A stretch of DNA of 64,000 nt from Polaromonas naphthalenivorans CJ2. Its GTDB lineage: Bacteria > Pseudomonadota > Gammaproteobacteria > Burkholderiales > Burkholderiaceae_C. Shown here piece after piece: positions 43,034 through 51,837 of this stretch. How positions within the stretch are numbered: position 1 is the stretch's first letter; each line of letters opens with the position of its first letter. A program made the position numbers and the translations under genes. The stretch lies in the NCBI RefSeq assembly GCF_000015505.1, contig NC_008757.1:62001-126000 (forward strand), in the 5' to 3' direction. Under the pieces are notes generated by a model, which was not told the origin of the DNA, made no database searches, and saw only the letters and a program-made list of their open reading frames with translations.

Positions 43034-44392
43034 ATGTCAGCAAACAACCAGTTAGCTGAACCGGTCCTACTGGGAGATGGCTCCGTTGCCCCGCCAGGAG
43101 TGACAATTATTCTGGGCATGACCTGGAAGGTGTTGCTGGGGCAAAAATTAGGTGCGATGGCTGTGCAGGCTGCTGTGCTGGCCAAGGCCAGCCACTACAC
43201 CCATACGCCCAACATCGGCAGTGTTGGTTACACCAATCTCAAGCCGGGAGTCAAGACGACCTATATTTCTGCTGCAGGCATTGTGGCTTCACAGAAAACG
43301 ATGGGTGACTTTCTCATCGGCCTGGCCCTTAACGAGACTGATACGTGGCTTTGCGGAGTTTCAAACGGCTCGGTTGTCTCGGGATATGACATCGTTGTTA
43401 ACGATGCGCTGACCTTCGAGAAGATCGTCAATGCGTTCAAGGTCCGTTTTGAAGAGGCACACCTGATTGGTGATGTCGAGCTCGGGTTCGCAGCCGAGTA
43501 CGGATGGGATGCAATTTCAGAAGGGCTCGCATCGAAGGAATTTCGTAAAAATGCGACGATCCGACCGACAAGCAAAGGATTGAGCGAAAGGTTCGAGGCC
43601 GTTCCGAAAAAGGTTCTTTACATCGGTGGCATTGCACTGATTCTGCTGGTGGGGCAGCGTTTCATCGTTCCAGCCATCTCCAACGTCTTCCACAAGCCCA
43701 AGGAAATTGCGGTCATCGACCCTAGCGAAGCGTGGAAAGACGCTTTGGACGAATGGGTCCGCGCTCATCCGGTGTCGAGTCAAGGAAGCTTGAATGAATT
43801 GCTTGACGCTCTGGCAAACCAGCCCCTGGTAGTTGCAGGGTGGCAGGCATCAGCGTTCGATTGTGTCTGGGGCCAGAAATCCTGGCAATGCACAACTAAA
43901 TACTCTGCAAGCAAGCGCAGCCATACCAATCAAGCCTTCGAAGCGGCGAAACCCAAAGACTGGATCACTACGTTTACACCGATGAGGGACGTTCAGGTGC
44001 GCTATGACATAGCAGCCAGCGCTGTAAAACTCGATGTGAAGTCGCTCAAACCTGTCGCCGACTATGAGCTGATCACCATGTCACAGCTGCAGCAGATCAC
44101 CCCCCTTATTGCTGACTCGGCAGCGCCCATGGGAACGTTTGTAAAAGTGCCAGTCCCCGAGCCAAAAACAAACGAAGGCCAGCCTATTGCATTGCCAGCG
44201 GACATGCTCATTCCAAAAGTCAGCATGCTCAAGATCATCGCTCCGCTGCGTGACATTGCAGCATTTCAGACTTGGATTAATGACGTTGCATGGACCAACG
44301 TATCACTGCGGATCGAACGCGGCAAACAACCGAGCGCCAAGGACTCCGCCATCACCATGGAACTCAAGGGAAACTTCTATGCCAAAAACTAA
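43034..44392 (+). CDS. pilO: PilO-type pilus accessory protein
   Basis: 452-aa protein with one membrane helix (VLYIGGIALILLVGQRFIVP, about residue 192) between an N-terminal cytoplasmic actin-like/accessory part and a periplasmic C-terminal part. The layout and position between pilN and pilP fit plasmid PilO (PilO2/R64 type), which links the inner-membrane platform to the secretin. It overlaps pilP by 14 bases. Confidence 0.78.
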   Translation: MSANNQLAEPVLLGDGSVAPPGVTIILGMTWKVLLGQKLGAMAVQAAVLAKASHYTHTPNIGSVGYTNLKPGVKTTYISAAGIVASQKTMGDFLIGLALNETDTWLCGVSNGSVVSGYDIVVNDALTFEKIVNAFKVRFEEAHLIGDVELGFAAEYGWDAISEGLASKEFRKNATIRPTSKGLSERFEAVPKKVLYIGGIALILLVGQRFIVPAISNVFHKPKEIAVIDPSEAWKDALDEWVRAHPVSSQGSLNELLDALANQPLVVAGWQASAFDCVWGQKSWQCTTKYSASKRSHTNQAFEAAKPKDWITTFTPMRDVQVRYDIAASAVKLDVKSLKPVADYELITMSQLQQITPLIADSAAPMGTFVKVPVPEPKTNEGQPIALPADMLIPKVSMLKIIAPLRDIAAFQTWINDVAWTNVSLRIERGKQPSAKDSAITMELKGNFYAKN

Positions 44393-45233
44393 CTTTTTTT
44401 CGCACTTCGCACTGTCATTGCTCGGCGCACTTTCACTGCACGCATCGGCTCAAAATGTGCCCGCCGTCGCTGGCACCGCTTTGGCAGCGTCTGCAGCGGC
44501 TGCTTCGGCTGCACGTCCCGCTGGCGCTGCCTCAGGTGTTGCGGTAGCCCGGGTCAGCGCAGATACCAAAAGGGCAGAAGTAAGCAAGCAAGAGGGCAAG
44601 GGGCCCGTAGGAACACTGAGCAGCGCAAAAACAATCCGCGAGCTGCTTGAAATCGACGACCAGATAGCGCTTTCCAAGGAGCGCAAGGCACTGGCTGACG
44701 AAACCAAGAAAACTGAAAAAGAGCCTGTTGCCAATGCACCAGTGAATTTGACGCTTGCAGTAACAGCACGCAAAGCGGCAGAAAACAAAGCCAATGCCAT
44801 CAAGCAAGCCAATGCCGTGGCATCGAGCATTAAGATAGACGCCATCATGGGCATCCAGGGTGAGCGAGTCATCAATGCAAACATCGCCGGCACCCAGACC
44901 TGGATTCGTGAAACCAACCCAACGCCGATAGCAGGCTGGCTCATGGTTGCGGTAAAGGGCAGCTGTGCCACTTTTGAGCGCAATGAAGCATCGGCCCCTA
45001 AAGCCAAGAAGGTCAGGGCGGCAAAGGGCAAAAAATTGCACCAATCCAATGGCGTTCAGACTACGGAGCAAACGGTCTGCTTCAAGCGGCCCGAGGCATT
45101 TTTGCCGCCGCCAGCATTCGGAAGTAGCGGGGGCGGCGCAGGTGCAATGCCTATGCCTGTTCCACTGCCGTTTCCCGCACCGTTCTCTACCCCTCCCCGC
45201 GTTGCACCGGTAGCGCCTATTGCCACCCTTTGA
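44379..45233 (+). CDS. pilP: PilP-type pilus accessory protein
   Basis: 284-aa secreted protein: signal peptide ending near LHASAQ (about residue 24), Ala-rich linker, a central helical segment (LEIDDQIALSKERKALADET, about 92) and a C-terminal domain ending in a Pro-rich tail. Fits plasmid PilP by position and layout. ATG 44379 has AAGGG upstream within pilO. The Pro/Gly tail (GGGAGAMPMPVPLPFP) is unusual for the family. Confidence 0.75.
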   Translation: MPKTNFFSHFALSLLGALSLHASAQNVPAVAGTALAASAAAASAARPAGAASGVAVARVSADTKRAEVSKQEGKGPVGTLSSAKTIRELLEIDDQIALSKERKALADETKKTEKEPVANAPVNLTLAVTARKAAENKANAIKQANAVASSIKIDAIMGIQGERVINANIAGTQTWIRETNPTPIAGWLMVAVKGSCATFERNEASAPKAKKVRAAKGKKLHQSNGVQTTEQTVCFKRPEAFLPPPAFGSSGGGAGAMPMPVPLPFPAPFSTPPRVAPVAPIATL

Positions 45234-45237
45234 ATAG

Positions 45238-47205
45238 ATGGCCATGGTGAACCTTTTTAGAAAACTTTTTTTACGACCCGCACTGGTTGAAAATCAAGTT
45301 ATCGCTTCGGACATTGCAGCAGCCGTCAATTTTCGCCCGCGCAAGCCCCTGAAGGTTTCGGTGGCTGACGCCATGGCCGACAGTGAAGACATCCCTAGCA
45401 ATATCGAAGCGTTCGCTACTTCCGTAGCTTCTACAAATGTCCAGCACGGGCCATTTGGAAAATCCATTTCCGTGGAAACCATCAAAGACTTTGCAACGCT
45501 TCCTCTGTTGTTTGAAGGTCTCGTCAATGACTTCCAGCTCGGCAGTCACCTTGGCTATAACGTCCAGCCCGCACTGTTTGGAGGCGTTCAGGGAAGTGAG
45601 GCCGCAAGGATTGCCATCCTCGTCAATCCTTTGTATGCCAACTCGGATGAAGTGGTAGAACTCCTTTCGATCTTGGCAAATCCCAAGCAACACAAGCACG
45701 AATTCAAACTCTGGGAACACGCCTCCAGAGTCATCATTCCGCATTCGCTGATGCTCTCGCTAAGCCGCGGGGAAATTGACAAAAACAGCTTGAGCAATCG
45801 CAGAAAAATAAATTCCGATCCGAAGAAGCATTCCTTTTACGTCGCGCTGGAAAACATCATCCAGTGGGGAGTGCGGCAAAACGCATCTGACGTTCACTTC
45901 AACCTGAACTTCAACGAAGAACACAGCGAGGTCCGCTTCACCATCAACGGCCGTTATGTGGCTCCACAGATGTGGCGCATGCCAACACAAACCATGTTCC
46001 AGATTCTGAGCGTTGCCTGGATGTCTGGCACGGGCGGCAATGGGCCTAGCTATGACACGCGCGTCGAGCAGCAATGCCGGATCGCATTGAAAATTGACGA
46101 TAAGCCGATCATGCTTCGATGGGCCTCAGCATCGACCGAATCGCCTGGCCCCTCCGTCACGACGCGGATCATCAAATCGGATGCCAACATCCTGACGCTT
46201 GAGCAACTCTCGTATTTGCCAGACCAGATTGCCACCTACAACCGGGCCATGAATGCCGAGAAGGGCGCGATTATCCTGGCAGGTGTTGTGAACTCCGGCA
46301 AATCCGTCACGATCGCGTCCCTCATGGGCAGCCTGCCTGATTACCGAAAAAAGCTGGGCATCGAAGATCCGGTAGAAATCCTGATCCCCGGCATGCTGCA
46401 AAAGTCCATCAATCGGCCGCTCGAAGGCGACACGGGCAAGGAATTTGACGCCATCGCAAAAACCGCCAAGCGCTTTGCGATGAATGACATTTTGATCGGT
46501 GAAATCCGTGACAAGGCTACCGGAATGCTGATGGTGGACATTGTGCTGATGGGCACATCCGTGTACTGCACGACCCACACACCTTCAGCACTGGGCGCCT
46601 TCGACAAGCTAGCGAGCGACATGGTGGGAGTTTCGCGTGACTTTCTCTCGGTTCCGGGAAACGTCAAGCTCATCACATACCAGGCATTGCTGCCCAAGCT
46701 GTGTACCTGTGCGCTGCCACTTAAATGCATTACCCAGCAAGGCCATGCAGAGTACAAGGCCTCCGGTAATGACTACATCAAACGGCTACAAAGGCTCTAT
46801 GACCTGGACGAATCCATGCTGCGCATCGGCAACCGGGAGGGTTGCCCCAAATGCCGGCATGAAGGACTGCCCGAGCTCAATGGCTTTAAAGGAAGAACAC
46901 TTGCAGCAGAAATGGTGGAGCCTGACGAAACGCTGCTCTCGATGGTCAAGCAGGCCGACAGCATTGGAATGCGGCGCCACGTAGCCGAGTTGCGGGGCAG
47001 CACCCGATTTGACGACCCGTTGATGGTAGGAAAGAGCGCAATGGAATGCGCCGTTTACAAAATGTCCACCGGCATCCTGGACCCGCGCGAGATTGAGCCC
47101 CGGTTTCATTCGTTCGAACGGGAAGAAATGATGCGTGCGTCTTCGAAGCACTACGCTGAACACGTTGAAAAGCAAGTTTACACAGCACTTAAAAAGGTAA
47201 GGTAA
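45238..47205 (+). CDS. pilQ: PilQ-type pilus assembly ATPase (GspE family)
   Basis: 655-aa secretion ATPase for pilus extension. Walker A is AGVVNSGKSVTIAS (about residue 346; GxxxSGKS instead of GxTGSGKS), Asp box GIEDPVEILI, Walker B NDILIGEIRD (about 417), His box VYCTTHTPSA (about 440). Cysteine pairs (LCTCALPLKC, then CPKCRHEG) form the zinc finger of GspE/PilB proteins. It overlaps pilR by one base. It is the third motor ATPase of this locus beside VirB4 and VirB11. Confidence 0.88.
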   Translation: MAMVNLFRKLFLRPALVENQVIASDIAAAVNFRPRKPLKVSVADAMADSEDIPSNIEAFATSVASTNVQHGPFGKSISVETIKDFATLPLLFEGLVNDFQLGSHLGYNVQPALFGGVQGSEAARIAILVNPLYANSDEVVELLSILANPKQHKHEFKLWEHASRVIIPHSLMLSLSRGEIDKNSLSNRRKINSDPKKHSFYVALENIIQWGVRQNASDVHFNLNFNEEHSEVRFTINGRYVAPQMWRMPTQTMFQILSVAWMSGTGGNGPSYDTRVEQQCRIALKIDDKPIMLRWASASTESPGPSVTTRIIKSDANILTLEQLSYLPDQIATYNRAMNAEKGAIILAGVVNSGKSVTIASLMGSLPDYRKKLGIEDPVEILIPGMLQKSINRPLEGDTGKEFDAIAKTAKRFAMNDILIGEIRDKATGMLMVDIVLMGTSVYCTTHTPSALGAFDKLASDMVGVSRDFLSVPGNVKLITYQALLPKLCTCALPLKCITQQGHAEYKASGNDYIKRLQRLYDLDESMLRIGNREGCPKCRHEGLPELNGFKGRTLAAEMVEPDETLLSMVKQADSIGMRRHVAELRGSTRFDDPLMVGKSAMECAVYKMSTGILDPREIEPRFHSFEREEMMRASSKHYAEHVEKQVYTALKKVR

Positions 47206-48419
47206 TGAGTCAAACCCATGATGTTGAAACGGTAGGAGGAAAAATAACCTTTTCCGGAGTGCTCTCCGATATTGGTCAGTTTTTTAAAATCTTCAATGAC
47301 CCGGTTGCTTCAGCTGCCCGAAAGTTCAAGAAAAGCTTGCCCGAGTTTTATCAATCAACAGCCGACCGAATCGAAAATGCGAAAGAGCTTAAATACTCAA
47401 CCATGTTCGAGCGTGATGCAGTTCGGTATTCCAAAAATGAGGATGGCAAACCGATCAAGACGCCGCGTGGTGTGTTGTCAGCGCATTGGGCAACAAAAAT
47501 CATGGATAGCGGTGGTGATCTGGCCTTGACCTTTACCGGCACGCTGCCCAGGGAAGACATTGCGCTGATCAGAATGGGGCAAGCGGCTGGTGCGGGCGCC
47601 TTGCCTTCGACGCTGCGGGATCTGGCCAGAATTTCACTGTTGATCAGCAGGGCAAAGTCCATATTCATGACTTCGACATTCATGGGCGTCCTAGCCATTG
47701 TCATCATGCTTACAGTGATGATCATCACGCCGATGTACACCGTTCCCATGATCAAAAAAACCTTCGTGATACCGCCGGAGTACATACCGGCAATTGCCAA
47801 AAAACTTTTCGCGTTTTCTGACTTCATTGAAAGCTACCTCCTTTATATTGTTGGTGGCGTCGCGATGCTTCTCTATGGGGTGATCTGGTCGCTTCCCAAT
47901 TACGTGGGCAAGTACCGCAAAAAACTTGATCAATACTTTATCTGGGGTTTGTACCGTGATTTGCAGGGTGCTCTGTTTCTGGCCGTGTTGAGTACCATGG
48001 TTAAAAAGCGTGGAAATGTCAGTGACAATTTAATGGTTGCATTGCAGCAGATGGCCAACCACACGACTCCTTGGAGGCGCTGGCACATCACGAAAATGAT
48101 CGAGAACATGCAAAATCTTGATCTTTCATCGCTGGACAACAGCACCGCGATCACGAATGCCTTGAACACGGGCATCATGGACCGTGAATCGTTCTTCTTT
48201 CTTGTCGACGTCCAGGATGGGCAGGGTTTAGCCATCGGTTTGCAAAAAGCCGGCGAACGTGTCGAGGGTCCAACGCTCACTTCAGTTCAAAAGCAAGCCA
48301 AAATAATTGCAATGTTGTTGCTTGGGGCAGCCTTCGGTATTGTGGGTATATGGGTAGGTGCTCATCTTTCAACTTCAAAAGCAATGATCGACGCGCTCAA
48401 GAGCTTTATGTCGTCTTGA
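47205..48419 (+). CDS. pilR: PilR-type inner-membrane platform protein (GspF family)
   Basis: 404-aa integral membrane protein with the GspF/PilR pattern: N-terminal cytoplasmic helical domain, membrane helices at about residues 157-180 and 207-232, a second cytoplasmic domain (RRWHITKMIENMQNLD, about 288) and a final membrane helix (IIAMLLLGAAFGIVGIWVGA, about 366). It is the platform on which the pilus ATPase acts. A strong terminator follows its stop. Confidence 0.86.
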   Translation: MSQTHDVETVGGKITFSGVLSDIGQFFKIFNDPVASAARKFKKSLPEFYQSTADRIENAKELKYSTMFERDAVRYSKNEDGKPIKTPRGVLSAHWATKIMDSGGDLALTFTGTLPREDIALIRMGQAAGAGALPSTLRDLARISLLISRAKSIFMTSTFMGVLAIVIMLTVMIITPMYTVPMIKKTFVIPPEYIPAIAKKLFAFSDFIESYLLYIVGGVAMLLYGVIWSLPNYVGKYRKKLDQYFIWGLYRDLQGALFLAVLSTMVKKRGNVSDNLMVALQQMANHTTPWRRWHITKMIENMQNLDLSSLDNSTAITNALNTGIMDRESFFFLVDVQDGQGLAIGLQKAGERVEGPTLTSVQKQAKIIAMLLLGAAFGIVGIWVGAHLSTSKAMIDALKSFMSS

Positions 48420-48443
48420 CTGATTCCGTCATGCAGACCTATC

Positions 48444-48474
48444 GCCGCCACTTGCCAGAGGCGGCTTTTTTTTT
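48444..48474 (+). terminator. rho-independent terminator between pilR and virB8
   Basis: Stem GCCGCC (48444-48449) with GGCGGC (48460-48465), followed by nine T. It splits the pil block from the virB8-10 block into separate transcripts, or attenuates read-through. Confidence 0.85.
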
Positions 48475-48521
48475 GTGCGGAATCTGGTGGCAACTGAAAA
48501 CCAAATAAAAAGCGCGGTTTT

Positions 48522-49295
48522 ATGCCTCACATTCACCCGCAAGATGGTCCCAACAAATTCAACAATGTTGGACATATGGCAACTATCCCTTCTATAAAAA
48601 AAGCGACTGAGAGCGAAAAGAAATCTGTTCTCGGCACGGTGCCCGGTCCGATGGCCCAAGCAGCAATGCAGGTCTATTTCGAGCGTGGATCGCTTGAGGC
48701 TATCCAGACGCATCGCTGGAGGCTTATTTCAATTTCCATGATTGTTGTCACCGTCTTGCAATCGGCGGCCCTGGCACTCTTGATACCGCTCAAAACGGTA
48801 GAAACCATCCAGATCAACCGGGACGGCCAGGGCAGGGTAGCGGTTGCCAACGCAGATGCCCAGCGGTTTACAGCAGACGACGGCGTCAAGCAGGCATGGG
48901 TCATCGATTGGGCGACAGATCTGACTGAGATCAATTCGGCAACCTGGCAAAGAAGCGTCGAGCGAGCTTCGTCCAGATCACTTGGTGTTGCAGTGGATCA
49001 GATCAGAGACTATCTGAGCCGCACAGAAAACCAGCCGGCCCAGCTGCTCGCCGACAAACCGAGCTACATCCGTGAATTCAGCCGCCAGACAGTCAACATG
49101 ATCGATACCAATGTAGCGCTCATCCGCTATTCCTTAACGTCACGCTCGGCACCAGGGGCTCCGAAGGTAGTGAAGTCCTATGCGATGACGGTCACGCTTG
49201 CCACGGTCAAGCAGTACTCGCGCGAAGACGTGCTTAGAAACCCGACAGGACTTGCAGTCCAAAGCTTCAATATTTCCGAGGAACTACCAAAATGA
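48522..49295 (+). CDS. virB8: VirB8 inner-membrane scaffold
   Basis: 257-aa bitopic protein: ~65-aa cytoplasmic N-terminus, one membrane helix (LISISMIVVTVLQSAALALL, about residues 68-87), then a periplasmic VirB8 domain with WVIDWATDLTEIN (about 125). ATG 48576 is an alternative start; neither has a strong ribosome site. It overlaps virB9 by ATGA. Confidence 0.87.
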   Translation: MPHIHPQDGPNKFNNVGHMATIPSIKKATESEKKSVLGTVPGPMAQAAMQVYFERGSLEAIQTHRWRLISISMIVVTVLQSAALALLIPLKTVETIQINRDGQGRVAVANADAQRFTADDGVKQAWVIDWATDLTEINSATWQRSVERASSRSLGVAVDQIRDYLSRTENQPAQLLADKPSYIREFSRQTVNMIDTNVALIRYSLTSRSAPGAPKVVKSYAMTVTLATVKQYSREDVLRNPTGLAVQSFNISEELPK

Positions 49296-50134
49296 TTCGC
49301 TTTCGCTTTCACTCAGCCACCACTGCACTTGTCACGGGTGGGTTACTGGCCATGTGCTGTCAAGGCAATGCGGCCGTGTCCAGCCCGCCCAACAGCGCAG
49401 TCAATGGCCTATCGGTTGCCGTGCCAGGCGGTCTGGACTCGCGAATCCGGGTTTTTGCATATTCTCCCGATGTGGTTTACACGCTGCCGGTGACGGTCGG
49501 CATGCACACCCATATCCCTCTCGGGCCGGATGAAGAATTGATCGAAAAGCCCAAGATGGGCGAGACGATTCAATGGCGGGTATCCGGGAACCAGAACAAC
49601 ATTTATATCAAGGCGCTGAAGGCAGATGTCAGCACCTCCCTCACACTGGTCACGGACAAGCGCGTTTACCAGTTCGAGCTCGTCGCGACAACCCGTGCAA
49701 CGGAGCGGATTCAAAAAGCCTATTTCGTCTATCCGGACGATGAGGAGGGCATCCTGCTCAACCAGCAAGCCAAAACCAGCAAGCGAGCGGACGCGGCGGC
49801 CGCAGAAGAAGAGCGCAAGCGTGATCAAGAGCTTTCCCCGCAGCCCATCAGCCCAAATAATCTGGTGTTCTTTCGCGTCGAAGGCAACAAGGAGTACGAA
49901 CGCATGCACGCCTATGACGATGGGCGGATGACGTTTATACGCATGCCGCCGGGCATTCAGGATCTGCCCGCGTTGTTTTTGGTGGACACCGATAACAAAC
50001 TCGTGCCGATCAATTACACGGTGCTCGACCGCAAGGGACACGATGACCGCGACGTTCTCAAGGTGGAGCGTACCAATCCCAAATGGCTGTTGAAGATCAA
50101 GAAATCTGTCGAAGTCAAGCTCACGAAAGAATAG
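49292..50134 (+). CDS. virB9: VirB9 outer-membrane core protein
   Basis: 280-aa protein with a signal peptide ending near GNAAVS (about residue 31), the N-terminal VirB9 domain (VPGGLDSRIRVFAYSPDVVY, about 48-67) and the C-terminal beta domain with HAYDDGRMTFIRMPPG (about 208-223), the part that contacts VirB7/VirB10. It follows virB8 with a four-base overlap and precedes virB10 by 6 nt. Confidence 0.9.
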   Translation: MIRFRFHSATTALVTGGLLAMCCQGNAAVSSPPNSAVNGLSVAVPGGLDSRIRVFAYSPDVVYTLPVTVGMHTHIPLGPDEELIEKPKMGETIQWRVSGNQNNIYIKALKADVSTSLTLVTDKRVYQFELVATTRATERIQKAYFVYPDDEEGILLNQQAKTSKRADAAAAEEERKRDQELSPQPISPNNLVFFRVEGNKEYERMHAYDDGRMTFIRMPPGIQDLPALFLVDTDNKLVPINYTVLDRKGHDDRDVLKVERTNPKWLLKIKKSVEVKLTKE

Positions 50135-50140
50135 CAAGCC

Positions 50141-51439
50141 ATGGCCTCGAATGTGCAGCCTCCACCGCTGATGACCGATCCGCTGAACATGTCAGCCCCG
50201 GAGGAATTGATCGATCCGATTTCCAGAGAACAACAGGATGAAATCAGCAGACAACAAGAGGCGATGGAGCGCGGCAAGCCAACGCGAAACCTTAAAAAAT
50301 TAGGCATCGTGCTTGTAGGCGCTGCAGTAGCTGGCTATATGCTTTACCCCTCCTTGTTTCCACCATCTAAGGAAAAAAAAACTGTCGTGGTTGAAAAGTC
50401 AGATGCCCATCAGGAAACACCTGGCTCCATCATCGAACAGCTCAAGAGTCAGCCCAAGCCTCCGCCTCCAACTGTAGAGGTTTCTGTCCCGCCTCCACAA
50501 GTTCATCCCACCCCTCCGGCCGGAATGTCAAATAACCCGGACGGAGCCAGCGTCTTGACGCCCCGGCAAATCGAGGCCAATCGACGCGAAACCATCATGG
50601 CTAGCGCAATGGAGCCGAGCGACATCAACATTACGCTGCGGGATCAACCGAGAAAAAAGGCTGACTCTGAAGCAGACGGTCCGGACTCTGCATTGGCAAG
50701 GGCACTGGCGCAACAAAATGGCATCCTTGAAAAATCGCTGGCCCAACCCGTTGAAAAACCTCAACCGCTCGCCAAGGGCAGCAATCAGGACGAGTTTTTA
50801 CTGCGCACGCGCAACGCCTCGCTAGAGGAAGCAACAAAACTCGCACCCGCAAGAGCTGCAGCGGCTTTGTACCAGGGCACGATTGTGCAAGTCATTCTGG
50901 ACCGCGCCATCAACACAGACAACCCAGGCACGGCCAGGGGTAGGGTGCGCAGTGACGTTTATGACTCCGTGACCCAGAGCATTTTGCTGATCCCGCGTGG
51001 CTCGCTCGTCATCCTTCCCTACCTGAACAGTATGCTGGTCGGCGACTCGCGCATCCTCGTGGCAGGTGAACGGTTGATCTTCCCGAACGGTAAAAGCATG
51101 TCGCTGTCTGGCACGCCGGCAGCAGACATGCAAGGCGCCAGCGGCATTCCGGCTGATGTGGACAATCACTTTTATGAGATGTTCAAAACCTCGTTCATGG
51201 TCGGCGCAGCATCGTTGCTACTTCCGAAAAGTCAGCAAAACGTGTCCATTTCTGACACGGTATCTGGTGGCAGCAGAACGGGTGGCTCGATTTTGGGAAC
51301 AACGCTTTACGACACGATCAAGCAGATTTCAGCACGCAATGCCAGCATCAGGCCCACGGGAAGTATCGAAGTGGGTGAGCCTTTCACCTTGATGCTGTCC
51401 AAGGACATCGAGCTCGAACCGTACAGGGGCCGCAAGTGA
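50141..51439 (+). CDS. virB10: VirB10 channel-spanning protein
   Basis: 432-aa VirB10-family protein: cytoplasmic N-terminus, membrane helix (LGIVLVGAAVAGYMLYPSLF, about residues 55-74), Pro-rich linker (106-128), then the C-terminal domain with YQGTIVQVILDRAINTD (about 244) and LIPRGSLVILPY (about 284). It ends over the start of the small lipoprotein gene (GTGA). Confidence 0.92.
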   Translation: MASNVQPPPLMTDPLNMSAPEELIDPISREQQDEISRQQEAMERGKPTRNLKKLGIVLVGAAVAGYMLYPSLFPPSKEKKTVVVEKSDAHQETPGSIIEQLKSQPKPPPPTVEVSVPPPQVHPTPPAGMSNNPDGASVLTPRQIEANRRETIMASAMEPSDINITLRDQPRKKADSEADGPDSALARALAQQNGILEKSLAQPVEKPQPLAKGSNQDEFLLRTRNASLEEATKLAPARAAAALYQGTIVQVILDRAINTDNPGTARGRVRSDVYDSVTQSILLIPRGSLVILPYLNSMLVGDSRILVAGERLIFPNGKSMSLSGTPAADMQGASGIPADVDNHFYEMFKTSFMVGAASLLLPKSQQNVSISDTVSGGSRTGGSILGTTLYDTIKQISARNASIRPTGSIEVGEPFTLMLSKDIELEPYRGRK

Positions 51440-51771
51440 ACATGGCAAAAATCAAAATTGCTTCAGCGGTAGTGCTTATGGCTGCATCTGCCTTGCTCGG
51501 TGGTTGCGCTTTCCAGAGTTTTAGAGTCGATGAAGCCAGCATGCGCTACGCCGAAGCGCTGCCTCAAGGCTTGTCATACGCTTGGCGCCAAGGTGGCAAA
51601 GTGTGGCTCGTGCCAGCTAAAAATGTTTTCCTGGGGTCTGCCAGAACGCTTTCCGGTCAAACTATGATGATGGCCTCAGAGGGGTCGTACTTCACGATTG
51701 CAGATGCTCCGCCGTCCTTCTACATTGAGATCGATAGCAGGATCGAGCCATTAAGCATTCCAATTCAATAG
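51436..51771 (+). CDS. small lipoprotein after virB10 (VirB7-like position)
   Basis: 111-aa lipoprotein, lipobox LLGGC (Cys about residue 24), then an ~85-aa domain rather than the very short VirB7 tail. Start is GTG 51436 overlapping the virB10 stop, or ATG 51442; AGGGGC lies upstream. It may take the VirB7 role of anchoring the VirB9/10 core, or be unrelated. No family recognised. Confidence 0.65.
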   Translation: MNMAKIKIASAVVLMAASALLGGCAFQSFRVDEASMRYAEALPQGLSYAWRQGGKVWLVPAKNVFLGSARTLSGQTMMMASEGSYFTIADAPPSFYIEIDSRIEPLSIPIQ

Positions 51772-51837
51772 CAGCCCGGCCAGCGCGAGTTCCATCATTG
51801 CCGGGGCTGCCGCCTTGTTGAGGCAAATAATCAAATT

